Source of the DNA: Antarcticirhabdus aurantiaca
Lineage (GTDB): Bacteria > Pseudomonadota > Alphaproteobacteria > Rhizobiales > Rhizobiaceae
Assembly (NCBI RefSeq): GCF_009765365.1
Contig: NZ_VTOM01000017.1
Span: 62,001 to 126,000, forward strand
Direction of reading: 5' to 3'
Length of the DNA: 64,000 bases
The notes under the pieces are model-generated. The model ran no database searches. It worked only from the letters and a program-made list of their open reading frames with translations, and was not told where the DNA came from. The translations under genes and the position numbers were made by a program. Shown one piece after another: positions 17,179 to 25,779 of the stretch (the stretch's first letter is position 1; the number at the start of each line of letters is the position of its first letter).

Positions 17179-18225
17179 ATGATGCAGACGCGGTCGATGG
17201 GGGCGCTCGGCGCCCTCCTGCTGATACTTGGCGCGACGATGTCGGCGAGCGGCCAGGAGCCGGCGGCCGGCGCCGTGCCGGTCCCCTCGCAGAAGCCGGA
17301 CGAGGCACCCGCGACGCCGCCGAAGCCCGCCGAGGCGCCGGCCACTGCCAGCGGCGAGGACCAGGCTCCCGAGGCAGCGGTCCCGGCGGACGAAGCGGAC
17401 GCACCGGGCACGCCCCCTCCGCCGCCGCCGGCCGAAACCGTTCCCGTGCCGGAGGCGGCCCCGCCGCACGGCGCGGCTCCTTCTCCTGCTCCTGCCCCCG
17501 TCCCAACGGCACCCGAGCCCGCACTGCCGCCGGCCGCCGGCAGTCCGGATGCTTCCGCGCCGCCGCAGCCGGCGCCCGCCTATGTTTCTCCGGAGAAAGC
17601 GCGCACCGAGCCCGAGCCGGACGCGCCGGAAGCCAGCCCCGCGACCGTGACGCCGGCCGAAAGCGCCGAGGCCGCGGCGGCGATCGAGGACGCCACGGCC
17701 TGCGAGGCCGAGCTGACGAAGCGCGGCGCCGAGTTCGAGGTCGGACCGAGCCTCTCCGAGGGCGCCTGCGGGGTCCTGCGACCGGTGGAGCTGAAGCGGT
17801 TCTCCTCCGGCGTGGCGGTCCTCGGCCAGACAAAGATGCTCTGCCGCGCGGCGCTCGCCCTCGACGTCTGGGTGGGCGAGGCCGTCGTGCCGGCCGCCAA
17901 GGCCGAACTCGGCGGGGCGAGCGTGGAAGCGGTCGGGGGCGGCAGCACCTATGTCTGCCGCGACCGCGCCAGCGAGAACGGCATCTCCGAGCACGGGCGC
18001 GGCAGCGCCGTCGACGTCGCAGCCGTGGCGCTGAAGGGTGGCCGCCGCATCGTCGTCGAGCCCAAGGCGCCGGGGACGGACGAGGACCGGTTCCTTGCCG
18101 AGATCCGCCGGGCCGCCTGCGGCCCCTTCAAAACCGTGCTCGGTCCCGGCACGGATGCCGATCACGCCGATCACCTTCACCTCGACATCGCCGCCCGCAA
18201 CAACGGCTCCCTCTACTGCCGCTAG
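17179..18225 (+). CDS. Extensin-like protein with LAS metallopeptidase-type motif
   Basis: 348 aa. Signal peptide (MGALGALLLILGATMSASG), then about 130 residues rich in Pro, Ala and Glu (a periplasm-spanning linker), then an extensin-like C-terminal domain with several Cys. That domain contains SEHGRGSAVD, an exact match to the SxHxxGxAxD zinc motif of M15/LAS peptidases, and a later HADHLHLD that could give the third ligand. A cell-wall role is inferred. The ATG at 17179 follows a GGGGGAG ribosome site; a GTG at 17152 is possible but has weaker support. Confidence 0.85.
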   Translation: MMQTRSMGALGALLLILGATMSASGQEPAAGAVPVPSQKPDEAPATPPKPAEAPATASGEDQAPEAAVPADEADAPGTPPPPPPAETVPVPEAAPPHGAAPSPAPAPVPTAPEPALPPAAGSPDASAPPQPAPAYVSPEKARTEPEPDAPEASPATVTPAESAEAAAAIEDATACEAELTKRGAEFEVGPSLSEGACGVLRPVELKRFSSGVAVLGQTKMLCRAALALDVWVGEAVVPAAKAELGGASVEAVGGGSTYVCRDRASENGISEHGRGSAVDVAAVALKGGRRIVVEPKAPGTDEDRFLAEIRRAACGPFKTVLGPGTDADHADHLHLDIAARNNGSLYCR

Positions 18226-18332
18226 GGCGCGGGCTCCCGAAGAGGTTGCAGCCGGAAACCCGCCCAGGTTCAGACGACGTTCATGCGCAGCCGGCTACCC
18301 ATCGGCTTCCGAACATCGCAGAAAGACCTCCC

Positions 18333-18710
18333 ATGCGTCGCAATCGTCCGCCGCTCCGCTCCGCCCTTGCCGCATCGATCCTTCTCGCGAGCGGGGTTGC
18401 CGCGTCCGCCACCATGATCGCCGTCGAGCCTCCGCGCGAGGACGACCGCTTCGAGCAGGCCTACGTCACCGCGAACGCCAATGTCCGCGCCGGCCCCGGC
18501 ACAAACCACCGGGTGGTGAACCGCCTCACGCGGGGCGACTTCGTCAATGTCGGCGAATGCCGCGGCACCTGGTGCTACGTCGACGTTCACGGCGGCAATG
18601 GCTGGCTGTCCGGCCGCCTGATCGGCCGCGGGCAGAACCCTTATCACAGCCTCGGCCCGGTGGATCCCAGGGTCATCCCGCCGCAGGAGCCGGGCACCTG
18701 GCGTCGCTGA
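18333..18710 (+). CDS. Exported bacterial SH3-domain protein
   Basis: 125 aa. Basic start, hydrophobic signal (SALAASILLASGVAASA), then one SH3b domain (ANVRAGPGTNHRVVNRL, about residues 50-100) with GTWCYVDV and GNGWLSGRLI strands. Such domains often bind peptidoglycan peptides or act as periplasmic adaptors. The gene lies about 105 bp after the extensin-like gene, so a common cell-envelope theme is plausible. Confidence 0.8.
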   Translation: MRRNRPPLRSALAASILLASGVAASATMIAVEPPREDDRFEQAYVTANANVRAGPGTNHRVVNRLTRGDFVNVGECRGTWCYVDVHGGNGWLSGRLIGRGQNPYHSLGPVDPRVIPPQEPGTWRR

Positions 18711-18737
18711 GGCGCATGAGGGAAACCGCGGCGCCGA

Positions 18738-19499
18738 TCAGGCCGGCCGCGGCTCCCCGTCCGAAATGGCCCGCGCCGCGAGGCGAAGCTGGTCGAGAAC
18801 GTCCTCCTGCCCCGGCGCCTCCGGCGAGTCGAGGCGGGGGGTGAAGGGGCAGGTCAGGACGGCATGCACCGAGCCGAGCGGGTTGACGATCGGCACGGTC
18901 AGGTTCGTGACGCCAACCGTCTGGCGGCTCGGCACGACGGCGTGGCCGGCCTCGCGGATCGCCTGGAGCTCGCCCTCGAAATCGGGGCCGGGCTCGCCGG
19001 CCTCTCCGCTCGCCTGGAGGAGCAGAGCCCGCTCCTCGGGGCGGGCATAAGCCAGCATCACATGACCGGACCCCGTTCCCAGGCACCGGATGCGGGCGCC
19101 GACGCGGATCGAGACGTTCCAGTAATCGGGACTGTCGAACTGGGCGACGACGGTCAGCAGGCTGCGGTCCTGGACGACGAGGTGGCAGGCCTGGGCCGTG
19201 GCATGGGCGAAGCGGCGCATCGCGGGCTCGGCCTGCGCGAGCAGGCGCTTCAACGGGCGGTGCCGGACGCCGAGCTCGAAGAGCTTCAGGGTCAGGTGAT
19301 AGCGGTCGTCGGCCGTCCGGCGGATGTAATCGCGCCGCACCAAGCGGTCGAGCATCCGGTAGATCTCGTTCGGGCTGCGCTGCAGCGTCTTGGCGATCTC
19401 GGCTTGGCTCAGATCCTCGTCCGTCGACGCGAGAAGCTCGAGGATGTCGAGGCCCTTGTCGAGCGCCGGCGCGCGGTAGCGATCCTCGGCCTCGCTCAC
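18738..19499 (-). CDS. IclR family transcriptional regulator, KdgR-like
   Basis: 253 aa. Winged helix at the N-terminus (LSQAEIAKTLQRSPNEIYRM, then the wing RTADDRYHLT) and an IclR effector domain. The GTG at 19499 is preferred: an AGGGGGTGG-type ribosome site lies just upstream, and the protein then begins SEAEDRYRAPALDKGLDIL, a start common in this subgroup. An ATG at 19526 adds 9 residues but lacks a site. Divergent from a dehydrogenase/KDG-kinase pair it probably controls. Confidence 0.88.
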   Translation of the reverse strand: MSEAEDRYRAPALDKGLDILELLASTDEDLSQAEIAKTLQRSPNEIYRMLDRLVRRDYIRRTADDRYHLTLKLFELGVRHRPLKRLLAQAEPAMRRFAHATAQACHLVVQDRSLLTVVAQFDSPDYWNVSIRVGARIRCLGTGSGHVMLAYARPEERALLLQASGEAGEPGPDFEGELQAIREAGHAVVPSRQTVGVTNLTVPIVNPLGSVHAVLTCPFTPRLDSPEAPGQEDVLDQLRLAARAISDGEPRPA

Positions 19500-19635
19500 C
19501 TGTCCACCCCCTCGCGCGCTCGACATTCACATGAGAATACTTCATTCATATGCGAGTGCAAGCGAGGCCCTGCACGGAAGGATGAGCGGCATGTCGAGCG
19601 ATACGAGGCGTGGAACCAGCAGCACCGGGAGCACC
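19500..19635. promoter_or_regulatory. Divergent promoter region with a candidate IclR operator
   Basis: AT-rich region between the IclR gene and the dehydrogenase. A palindrome GAAT-N5-ATTC lies at 19535-19547, the approximate size of IclR-family half-site pairs. The dehydrogenase ribosome site GGGAG precedes its ATG by about 5 nt. Confidence 0.35.
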
Positions 19636-20646
19636 ATGTCGGCGCTCCGGGTTGAGGAGCCGGGACGGATCGTCCTGACGCAGGTCGCACGCCCCGAGGA
19701 GGCGCCGCCGGGCTGGGTGCTCGTCGACGTCGCGGCAGCGGGGATCTGCGGAACCGACTACCACATCTTCGAGGGCAAGCACCCCTTTCTCGCTTATCCC
19801 CGCGTGATCGGCCACGAGCTGTCGGGCCGCATCGCGGCGGACGCCGAGGGCTTTCGGGCGGGCACGCTCGTCACGATCAACCCCTACATCGCCTGCGGGC
19901 GCTGCCGGGCATGCCGGCGCGGCAAGCCGAACTGCTGCGTGGCGATCGAGGTGCTCGGCGTCCATCGCGACGGCGGCATCACCGGCCGCATCGCGGTTCC
20001 CGCCGGCAACCTCTACGCGGCGGACGGACTGACGCCGGCCGAAGCCGCGATGGTCGAGTTCCTGGCGATCGGCGCCCATGCGGTGCGGCGCTCGAGAACC
20101 GGGCCCGGCGAGCGCGCGCTCGTCGTCGGCGCCGGACCGATTGGCCTCGGCACGGCGCTCTTCGCCCGCGAGGCGGGGGCCGAGGTCCACCTTCTCGACC
20201 TGTCGCCCCAGCGCCTCGCCATGGCGCGCGAGCGCTTCGGCTTCGAATCGTCCTTCCAGCCCTCTGCGAAGGGCGCGGCCGCGATGGCTGCCACCGGCGG
20301 CGAGGGCTTCGACGTCGTCTTCGACGCCACGGGCAACGCCGCCTCGATCGAGAACTGCTTCCCGCTCGTCGCCCACGGCGGCAGCCTCGTTCTCGTCAGC
20401 GTGGTGAAGGGCGACATCCGCTTCTCGGACGCGGAATTCCATAAGCGCGAAATGTCGATCATCGGCAGCCGCAACGCCACGGCCGAAGACTTCGACACCG
20501 TGCGCCGGGCCTTCGCCGAGAAGCGGATCGACGCCGCGCGGCTCCACACCGACACCGCATCGCTCGACGAGGCGGCCGAGCGGCTTCCGGCCTGGGCGGC
20601 CGACCGCGACGGCGTTATCAAGGCGATCGTCGAAATCTCGACCTGA
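19636..20646 (+). CDS. Zinc-binding MDR alcohol/polyol dehydrogenase
   Basis: 336 aa medium-chain dehydrogenase. Catalytic zinc site CGTDYH and GHE (IGHELSG); structural zinc cysteines in CGRCRACRRGKPNCC; NAD(P) loop VVGAGPIGLGTALFA. The pattern is that of the L-idonate/L-galactonate/threonine dehydrogenase group. It is followed by a KDG-kinase-type gene 35 nt downstream and is divergent from an IclR regulator, which suggests oxidation of a sugar acid entering the 2-keto-3-deoxygluconate route (inference). Confidence 0.9.
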   Translation: MSALRVEEPGRIVLTQVARPEEAPPGWVLVDVAAAGICGTDYHIFEGKHPFLAYPRVIGHELSGRIAADAEGFRAGTLVTINPYIACGRCRACRRGKPNCCVAIEVLGVHRDGGITGRIAVPAGNLYAADGLTPAEAAMVEFLAIGAHAVRRSRTGPGERALVVGAGPIGLGTALFAREAGAEVHLLDLSPQRLAMARERFGFESSFQPSAKGAAAMAATGGEGFDVVFDATGNAASIENCFPLVAHGGSLVLVSVVKGDIRFSDAEFHKREMSIIGSRNATAEDFDTVRRAFAEKRIDAARLHTDTASLDEAAERLPAWAADRDGVIKAIVEIST

Positions 20647-20681
20647 GGGAGCGGGATCGACAGGGCCGGGAGGGGCACGAA

Positions 20682-21674
20682 ATGAGCGACATCTCGAAGG
20701 ACGACGAAGCCGGGGCGCGCCGCATCGTCTTTCTCGGCGAGTGCATGGTGGAGCTCTTCCACCGGCCGGGCGACGAGGCCGGCACGCTGCGCCGAACCGT
20801 CGGCGGCGACACCCTGAACGCGGCGATCTATTGCCGGCGGGCGCTCGGCGACACGGGCGCGGCGACCGTCGCCTACGCGACGCGCATCGGCGGCGACGCC
20901 TTCGGGCTGGAAATCCCGGGCTTCATCGCGGCGGAAGGCGTCGAGGCGAACCTCGCCACCGTCGCCGCCGGTGAAAAGACCGGCCTCTACGCCATCAGCC
21001 GCGACGCGGCGGGCGAGCGCTCCTTTTCCTATTGGCGCTCTGCGTCGGCCGCCCGGCGCCTCCTCGCCGAGCCGAACGAGGCCGAACGGCTCGAAGCGGC
21101 GATCGAAGCGTCGGAGGCCTTGTTCTTCTCGGGCATCACCCTCGCGATCCTCGAGCCGGCTGCCCGGACCCGGCTTCTCGCGCTCGCGCGGCGAATGCGC
21201 GACGCCGGCCGCCTCGTCGGCTTCGACAACAACTACCGACCCAAGCTCTGGGAGTCGGAGGACACGGCGCGCGAGGCGATCGCCGCCGGGCACGCCGCGG
21301 CGTCCCTCACCCTTCCGAGCTTCGACGACGAGGTCCTCCTGTTCGGCGACGCGACGCCCGAAGCGACGGCCCGGCGCCTTCTCGGCCTCGGCGCCGGCGG
21401 GGTGATCGTCAAGGCGGGCGCCGAAGCGGCGATCGTCGCGAGCACCGATGGCCTTCGAACCGTTCCGGGCGAGCGCGCGGCGCGCGTCGTCGACACGACA
21501 GCCGCCGGCGACAGCTTCGACGGCGCGGCACTTGCCGCGCGCCTGTGCGGCGGGACCCTGGAACAGGCGGCACGTGCCGGCCACCGGATGGCGTCGCGCG
21601 TCATCGGCGAATACGGCGCAATCGTGCCGCGAGACGCGACGACCTGGGCCGAGGGGCCGCTCGCGTCCCGCTGA
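20682..21674 (+). CDS. kdgK: PfkB family kinase, 2-dehydro-3-deoxygluconate kinase-like
   Basis: 330 aa ribokinase-fold sugar kinase. The N-terminal GECMVEL and FGGDTLNA-like VGGDTLNAAIY match KdgK. The C-terminal PfkB signature with the catalytic Asp is DTTAAGDSFDGA. It would phosphorylate 2-keto-3-deoxygluconate or an isomer to the 6-phosphate. Good ribosome site (GGGAGGGG). The partner KDPG aldolase is not adjacent. Confidence 0.88.
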   Translation: MSDISKDDEAGARRIVFLGECMVELFHRPGDEAGTLRRTVGGDTLNAAIYCRRALGDTGAATVAYATRIGGDAFGLEIPGFIAAEGVEANLATVAAGEKTGLYAISRDAAGERSFSYWRSASAARRLLAEPNEAERLEAAIEASEALFFSGITLAILEPAARTRLLALARRMRDAGRLVGFDNNYRPKLWESEDTAREAIAAGHAAASLTLPSFDDEVLLFGDATPEATARRLLGLGAGGVIVKAGAEAAIVASTDGLRTVPGERAARVVDTTAAGDSFDGAALAARLCGGTLEQAARAGHRMASRVIGEYGAIVPRDATTWAEGPLASR

Positions 21675-21692
21675 ACGCTGCGCGTCGGGGTT

Positions 21693-21869
21693 TCAGCGGG
21701 CGACGAACCGGTTCTCGTTCGGCCGCTGGTTCTGGTTCGCCTGCTTGAACTCGATCTCGTGGGAGGCAGCGGCCCAGAACTCGTGCTCGCGCCCGTTCGG
21801 CCGGCCGGCCCTTTCCCACAGAAGATAGGCCAGTTCCCTGACCCGTTCGGAGCTGTCGTCGATCGGCAT
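21693..21869 (-). CDS. Small DUF2934 protein
   Basis: 58 aa. The DUF2934 core is RVRELAYLLWERAGRPNGRE followed by EFWAAASHEI. The ATG at 21869 is preceded by GGAGGAG about 9 nt upstream, so longer versions of the frame are rejected. Convergent with the kinase gene, 18 nt apart. Function of the family is unknown. Confidence 0.8.
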   Translation of the reverse strand: MPIDDSSERVRELAYLLWERAGRPNGREHEFWAAASHEIEFKQANQNQRPNENRFVAR

Positions 21870-22182
21870 CCCGCACTCCTCCACTCTCGACAGCTTCGAA
21901 GACCATGCCGTCGCACTGCAGCACAGGGAACAATTCCCCGTTGCGCTTGCGCGGACCATGCCGCATTCAAGCTGTTCTTGACCTCGATGCCCGCTCGGCC
22001 CTTGGCTGGCTCCAATAAATCCACTGGCCAAGCGGATGAGGTTGGAAAACGTTAGAAGGGGTCAAGCGGTTGCAGGACGAACATTTTCGCAATCGACTTG
22101 CGAAGCGGGTTGGTCGAAACCGAATCAGACGTTGGGCAGAACGCCGCGTCGACCGAGACGACGGCGCGCGACATGAAGGGCC
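21870..22182. promoter_or_regulatory. Divergent intergenic region with a 19-bp palindrome
   Basis: 313 bp with no convincing gene between DUF2934 and the response regulator. A perfect inverted repeat TTCGCAA-N5-TTGCGAA occupies 22086-22104, 78 nt before the response-regulator start: good operator geometry for a dimeric regulator of unknown identity. Confidence 0.5.
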
Positions 22183-22581
22183 ATGATGATAACGCTGACC
22201 TCCAACGACTTCGCCGGACGGCGCATCCTCATCGTCGAGGACGAGTTTTTCTTCGCGGAGGAGACGGCTCACGCCGTGCGTCAAGCAGGGGGCGTGGTTC
22301 TGGGGCCGGTGGCGAGCGTGGAGGAGGCCCTGGCGCTGATCGACGCCGGGCAACAGGTGGACGGCGCCGTGCTCGACATCAAGCTCGGCGACCAGGCCTC
22401 GTTTCCGGTGGCCCGAACCTTGCGCGAGCGCGGCATCCCGTTGATCTTCGTGACCGGCTACGATGATTGGTTCATCCCGCAGGAGCACGAGGACGTTCCG
22501 CTCTACAGCAAGCCGATGGACGCGGACAACGTGGTCCGCGTTCTCTTCGAGGCGACCCGCCGCGACCGCGACGGGTCTTGA
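22183..22581 (+). CDS. Single-domain response regulator
   Basis: 132 aa receiver domain without an output domain. Acidic pocket in IVEDEFFFAEE, phosphoacceptor Asp in GAVLDIKLGDQ (about residue 66), Thr in FVTGYDD and Lys in YSKPMD. CheY-like proteins of this kind in Hyphomicrobiales often act with HWE/LovK-type histidine kinases; no kinase gene is nearby. The start could be either of two adjacent ATGs (22183 or 22186). Confidence 0.88.
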   Translation: MMITLTSNDFAGRRILIVEDEFFFAEETAHAVRQAGGVVLGPVASVEEALALIDAGQQVDGAVLDIKLGDQASFPVARTLRERGIPLIFVTGYDDWFIPQEHEDVPLYSKPMDADNVVRVLFEATRRDRDGS

Positions 22582-22584
22582 GGC

Positions 22585-23070
22585 TCAGCGCAGCCGGGAC
22601 AGGCGCTTGGTGAGGATCGAGTCGAGGCTGCCGAGATTGTCGACGATGTCGACCGACTGATCCCCGAGTGCTTCCACCAGATCGTCCTCGAGACGCTTCC
22701 AGACGGCGCGCACGCTTTCCTGGACCTTCACGCCGTCCGGCGTCAGGCGGACCAGCGTCTTACGACGGTCGTCCTGATCGCCCTGGCGCAGCGTCCAGCC
22801 CTTCTTGCCCACCTGATCGAGCATCTTGGACACGGTGGACGGCCGCACCGACAGCTCCGTCGCGATGTCGAGGACGCTCTTGGCATGCTCGGCGTCCAGA
22901 ACGCCGAGGAGCTGGTCCTGGCCGACGAGCACGTCGATCGGGGCGAGCTTCAAGGCCATGAGCTGGCGCACGGACTTGGCGATCGAGACAAGTCCGGGCA
23001 CCAGCCGCTGAGTGGAAGTTCCCGGCTCCGCGCGCAGTTCCTCGCGCAGCTGTGAGGATGGGTTCGGCAT
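22585..23070 (-). CDS. MarR family transcriptional regulator
   Basis: 161 aa. Winged HTH with recognition region [20 protein letters not shown] and the wing motif [13 protein letters not shown] (the DxRxxx signature of MarR). Convergent with the response regulator and divergent from zwf across 303 bp, so it may influence zwf as well as itself; the ligand is unknown. Confidence 0.88.
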   Translation of the reverse strand: MPNPSSQLREELRAEPGTSTQRLVPGLVSIAKSVRQLMALKLAPIDVLVGQDQLLGVLDAEHAKSVLDIATELSVRPSTVSKMLDQVGKKGWTLRQGDQDDRRKTLVRLTPDGVKVQESVRAVWKRLEDDLVEALGDQSVDIVDNLGSLDSILTKRLSRLR

Positions 23071-23373
23071 AGCAACCTCATCTTTTCAATCGGTTGGACG
23101 GGTGCCTCGGGGCGGTTCGGAATCGCTTCCATGGGCCTCAGCGACACATTGTCAGCAACACATATCGTTCACAATCAAGCGAGGAGCGCAAGCCCCGGTT
23201 TTCATAATCAGAACCTGCAATCACAGACTGCAACTGCAGGCGCAGCTAAGTACCACCATCCGACAAGGGTCGCGACATGTCGGAATGCGATCATCGATGA
23301 AGGTAGCCGGCTGGGCGCGCGACCCTCCGACCTCTATGTTGCAGCGCCTCGAGAAGGACAGCGGAACGGGTCG
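23071..23373. promoter_or_regulatory. Divergent region between marR-type gene and zwf
   Basis: 303 bp with lower GC than its flanks and no supported gene. Contains ATTGT (23148-23152) and ACAAT (23171-23175) 18 nt apart, and a tandem ACTGCA repeat at 23227-23238. A ribosome-like GAGAAGGA lies 16 nt before the zwf ATG. Candidate site for MarR control. Confidence 0.4.
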
Positions 23374-24837
23374 ATGACGAAGAATGCTCAGAAGGTGGGT
23401 CCGAAGTACCCTCAGGTCGTCGTTCTGTTCGGCGCGACGGGGGACCTGTCGAAGCGCAAGCTCCTGCCGGGCCTGTTTCACCTCGTCAGTGCTGGCTTCA
23501 TTCCGGGCTGCCGGATCATCGGCGTGTCGCTCGACGACATCGACGCGGACGCCTTCAGGGCCGTGGCGCGCGACGCCCTGAACCAGTTCCTGTCGCGGCG
23601 GATGAGCGAGGAGGACTGGTCCGCCTTCGCGCAGATCCTCGACTACGTGCCGCTCTCGGCGGGCGCGGGCGCCCTGAAGGAAGCGGTCCGGCGGGCCGAA
23701 GCGTCGCTCGCCGGCGAGACGCGCCTGATGCATTATCTGTCGGTTCCGCCCGCGGCGGCCCTTCCCGCCGTCCGCATGCTCGCCGAGGCGGGGCTCACCG
23801 AGCACTGCCGCATCATCATGGAGAAGCCCTTCGGCACCGACCTCGCCAGCGCGACGGTGCTCAATGCCCGGCTTCACGAGGTGTTCGACGAGGAGCAGAT
23901 CTTCCGCATCGACCACTTCCTCGGCAAGGAGGCGGCGCAGAACATCCTCGCCTTCCGCTTCGCCAACGGCCTGTTCGAGCCGATCTGGAACCGCAACTTC
24001 ATCGATCACGTGCAGATCGACGTGCCGGAGACCCTCGGCCTCGGCAAGCGCTCGGGCTTCTACGAGGCGACCGGGGCCTATCGCGACATGGTGGTGACCC
24101 ACCTCTTCCAGATCCTCGGCTTCATGGCGATGGAGCCGCCGACCTCGCTGGAGCCGGCGCCGATCAGCGAGGAGAAGAACAAGGTCTTCCGCTCCATGCT
24201 CCCGATCGATCCGAAGGACGTGGTGCGCGGCCAATATGCCGGCTATCGCGAAGAGGAGGGCGTCGATCCGATCTCCGAGACGGAAACCTTCATCGCGCTG
24301 AAATGCCAGATCGACAACTGGCGCTGGGCGGGCGTGCCGTTCTATCTCCGGACAGGCAAGCGCCTCGCCGAAGGCCAGCGCATCATTTCCATCGCCTTTC
24401 GCGAGCCGCCGAAGTCGATGTTCCCCGCCGGTTCGGGGGTCGGCGCGCAGGGGCCGGACCACCTGACCTTCGATCTCGCGGACGCCTCGAAGATGTCGCT
24501 CTCCTTCTACGGCAAGCGACCGGGGCCGGGCATGCGGCTCGACAAGCTGTCGATGCAGTTCGCCATGCGCGACACGGATATGCTGGGGGAGGTGCTGGAA
24601 GCCTACGAGCGCCTGATCCTCGACGCCATGCGCGGCGACCGCACTCTGTTCACGACGGCCGAGGGCATCGAGCGGCTTTGGCAGGTGTCGGTGCCGCTGA
24701 TCGAGAACCCGCCGCCGGTGCGGCTCTACGCGCCGGGCTCCTGGGGACCGAAGTCGATCCACCAGTTGATTGCGCCCCATGCATGGCGCCTGCCCTTCGA
24801 GCGCGCCTGGCGCGACCCGAACCTGATGGACGGCTAA
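23374..24837 (+). CDS. zwf: Glucose-6-phosphate 1-dehydrogenase
   Basis: 487 aa, normal length. NADP-binding loop [15 protein letters not shown], active-site RIDHFLGKE (His and Lys), EKPFGTDL and the C-terminal substrate domain are all present. Catalyses glucose-6-phosphate to 6-phosphogluconolactone, the entry to the Entner-Doudoroff and pentose-phosphate routes. The usual partners pgl and edd are not adjacent. The frame continues upstream, but without a ribosome site or family similarity; the ATG at 23374 gives the expected N-terminus. Confidence 0.95.
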   Translation: MTKNAQKVGPKYPQVVVLFGATGDLSKRKLLPGLFHLVSAGFIPGCRIIGVSLDDIDADAFRAVARDALNQFLSRRMSEEDWSAFAQILDYVPLSAGAGALKEAVRRAEASLAGETRLMHYLSVPPAAALPAVRMLAEAGLTEHCRIIMEKPFGTDLASATVLNARLHEVFDEEQIFRIDHFLGKEAAQNILAFRFANGLFEPIWNRNFIDHVQIDVPETLGLGKRSGFYEATGAYRDMVVTHLFQILGFMAMEPPTSLEPAPISEEKNKVFRSMLPIDPKDVVRGQYAGYREEEGVDPISETETFIALKCQIDNWRWAGVPFYLRTGKRLAEGQRIISIAFREPPKSMFPAGSGVGAQGPDHLTFDLADASKMSLSFYGKRPGPGMRLDKLSMQFAMRDTDMLGEVLEAYERLILDAMRGDRTLFTTAEGIERLWQVSVPLIENPPPVRLYAPGSWGPKSIHQLIAPHAWRLPFERAWRDPNLMDG

Positions 24838-24927
24838 AGGCGGGCGCGACGAAAGCGCCGGGGCGGGATCGTTCCGACGCGGGCGACGTTCGCCACGGAC
24901 ACGATGTCATGACGAGGGAGCCGACTC

Positions 24928-25200
24928 ATGTCCGCAGCGCAGACCGCCGCTACCGCCTCGATGTCCGACAAGGCGCGCTCGATCTTCGCCTTCGCCGCCT
25001 ACTACGCCCTTCTATCGGGCGATCCGGTGCGCGAGGTGGTGCTCGATGACGGGCAGGGCCACCATGCCGACGCGGACGGCGTGAAGGAACTTCAATCGGC
25101 CGGCCTGATCGAGCCGCAGGGCGCGAAGGCCCGCCTGACCGACGAGGGGCAAGCCGTCCTCGGCAAGGTCATCGCCGCGATCCGCGGCGTCGACGCCTGA
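24928..25200 (+). CDS. Small hypothetical protein, possible winged-helix fold
   Basis: 90 aa, not recognised. After an Ala/Thr/Ser-rich start it reads SIFAFAAYYALLSGDPVREV, then KELQSAGLIEPQGAKARLTD, which resembles a small winged-helix pattern (helix, then LxxxGLI and a beta wing). A GAGGGAG-type ribosome site lies about 7 nt before the ATG. Follows zwf by 90 nt. Confidence 0.6.
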   Translation: MSAAQTAATASMSDKARSIFAFAAYYALLSGDPVREVVLDDGQGHHADADGVKELQSAGLIEPQGAKARLTDEGQAVLGKVIAAIRGVDA

Positions 25201-25324
25201 AAACCGGAGCGACGGAGAAACGCCTCGTCAATCGTGGAAGCGGACTCATGCGAGCCGCGACGATTCGAGACTGAGTTAGATGGGTTACGGGCGGATCAGG
25301 CCACCCGCAGCCCCGAGCATCAAC

Positions 25325-25353
25325 GGCGCCGGGAGCGAGGCTCCCAAGGCGCC
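25325..25353. terminator. Two-part hairpin between convergent small genes
   Basis: GGCGCC-GGGAGC, a GAG loop, GCTCCC, an AA bulge and GGCGCC form a strong stem. It sits between the 24928-25200 gene and the opposite-strand 25365-25529 gene. No clear T-run follows, so termination is only probable. Confidence 0.5.
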
Positions 25354-25364
25354 GCCTTCAGCGA

Positions 25365-25529
25365 TCAGCGGCCGAACTTGACGTCGTCGAAAGCATCGGC
25401 CGGAAGATTGAGATTGCGCAGCGCGCGGGCGCTGGGCTTGCGGCCGGCTTCCACCGCGGCGGCGCATTCGCGCGCACCCGACATCATGTCGAGGAAGCTG
25501 CGGAAGCGGTTCTGCGTGCGCGCGGTCAT
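25365..25529 (-). CDS. Small hypothetical protein of alphaproteobacterial type
   Basis: 54 aa beginning MTARTQNRFRSFLDMMSGA and ending in FDDVKFGR. No functional motif recognised; a basic, helical protein by composition. The ATG has a GGATGAG-like ribosome site 6-12 nt upstream. Longer upstream starts lack one. Confidence 0.6.
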   Translation of the reverse strand: MTARTQNRFRSFLDMMSGARECAAAVEAGRKPSARALRNLNLPADAFDDVKFGR

Positions 25530-25715
25530 TGTTTTCTCATCCTTTGCGTGCGTCTGCAGCCTGTCTTGCTGCAATGCAAACATAGGTGCTGCGGCGGCCC
25601 GCCGTTAGGGTCGGCGGATCAAGGCAGCCATGCAGGATCGGGACGCTTCGCGCCCAGGTGGTTTCAACCCTTCCTCAAGACGTTCGTGCAGCATCCATGC
25701 CCGTTAGATTGATAA

Positions 25716-25743
25716 AGGGCGGCGGACCATCGTCCGCCGCCCT
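25716..25743 (-). terminator. Intrinsic terminator of sdhCDA
   Basis: Perfect 11-bp GC-rich stem (25716-25726 with 25733-25743), 6-nt loop, followed on the minus strand by TTTAT. It lies 37 nt beyond the sdhA stop, showing that transcription ends without an sdhB gene. Confidence 0.8.
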
Positions 25744-25779
25744 CTCGAGTTCGACCTTTTCGAAGCCTGCCTCCGGGCG

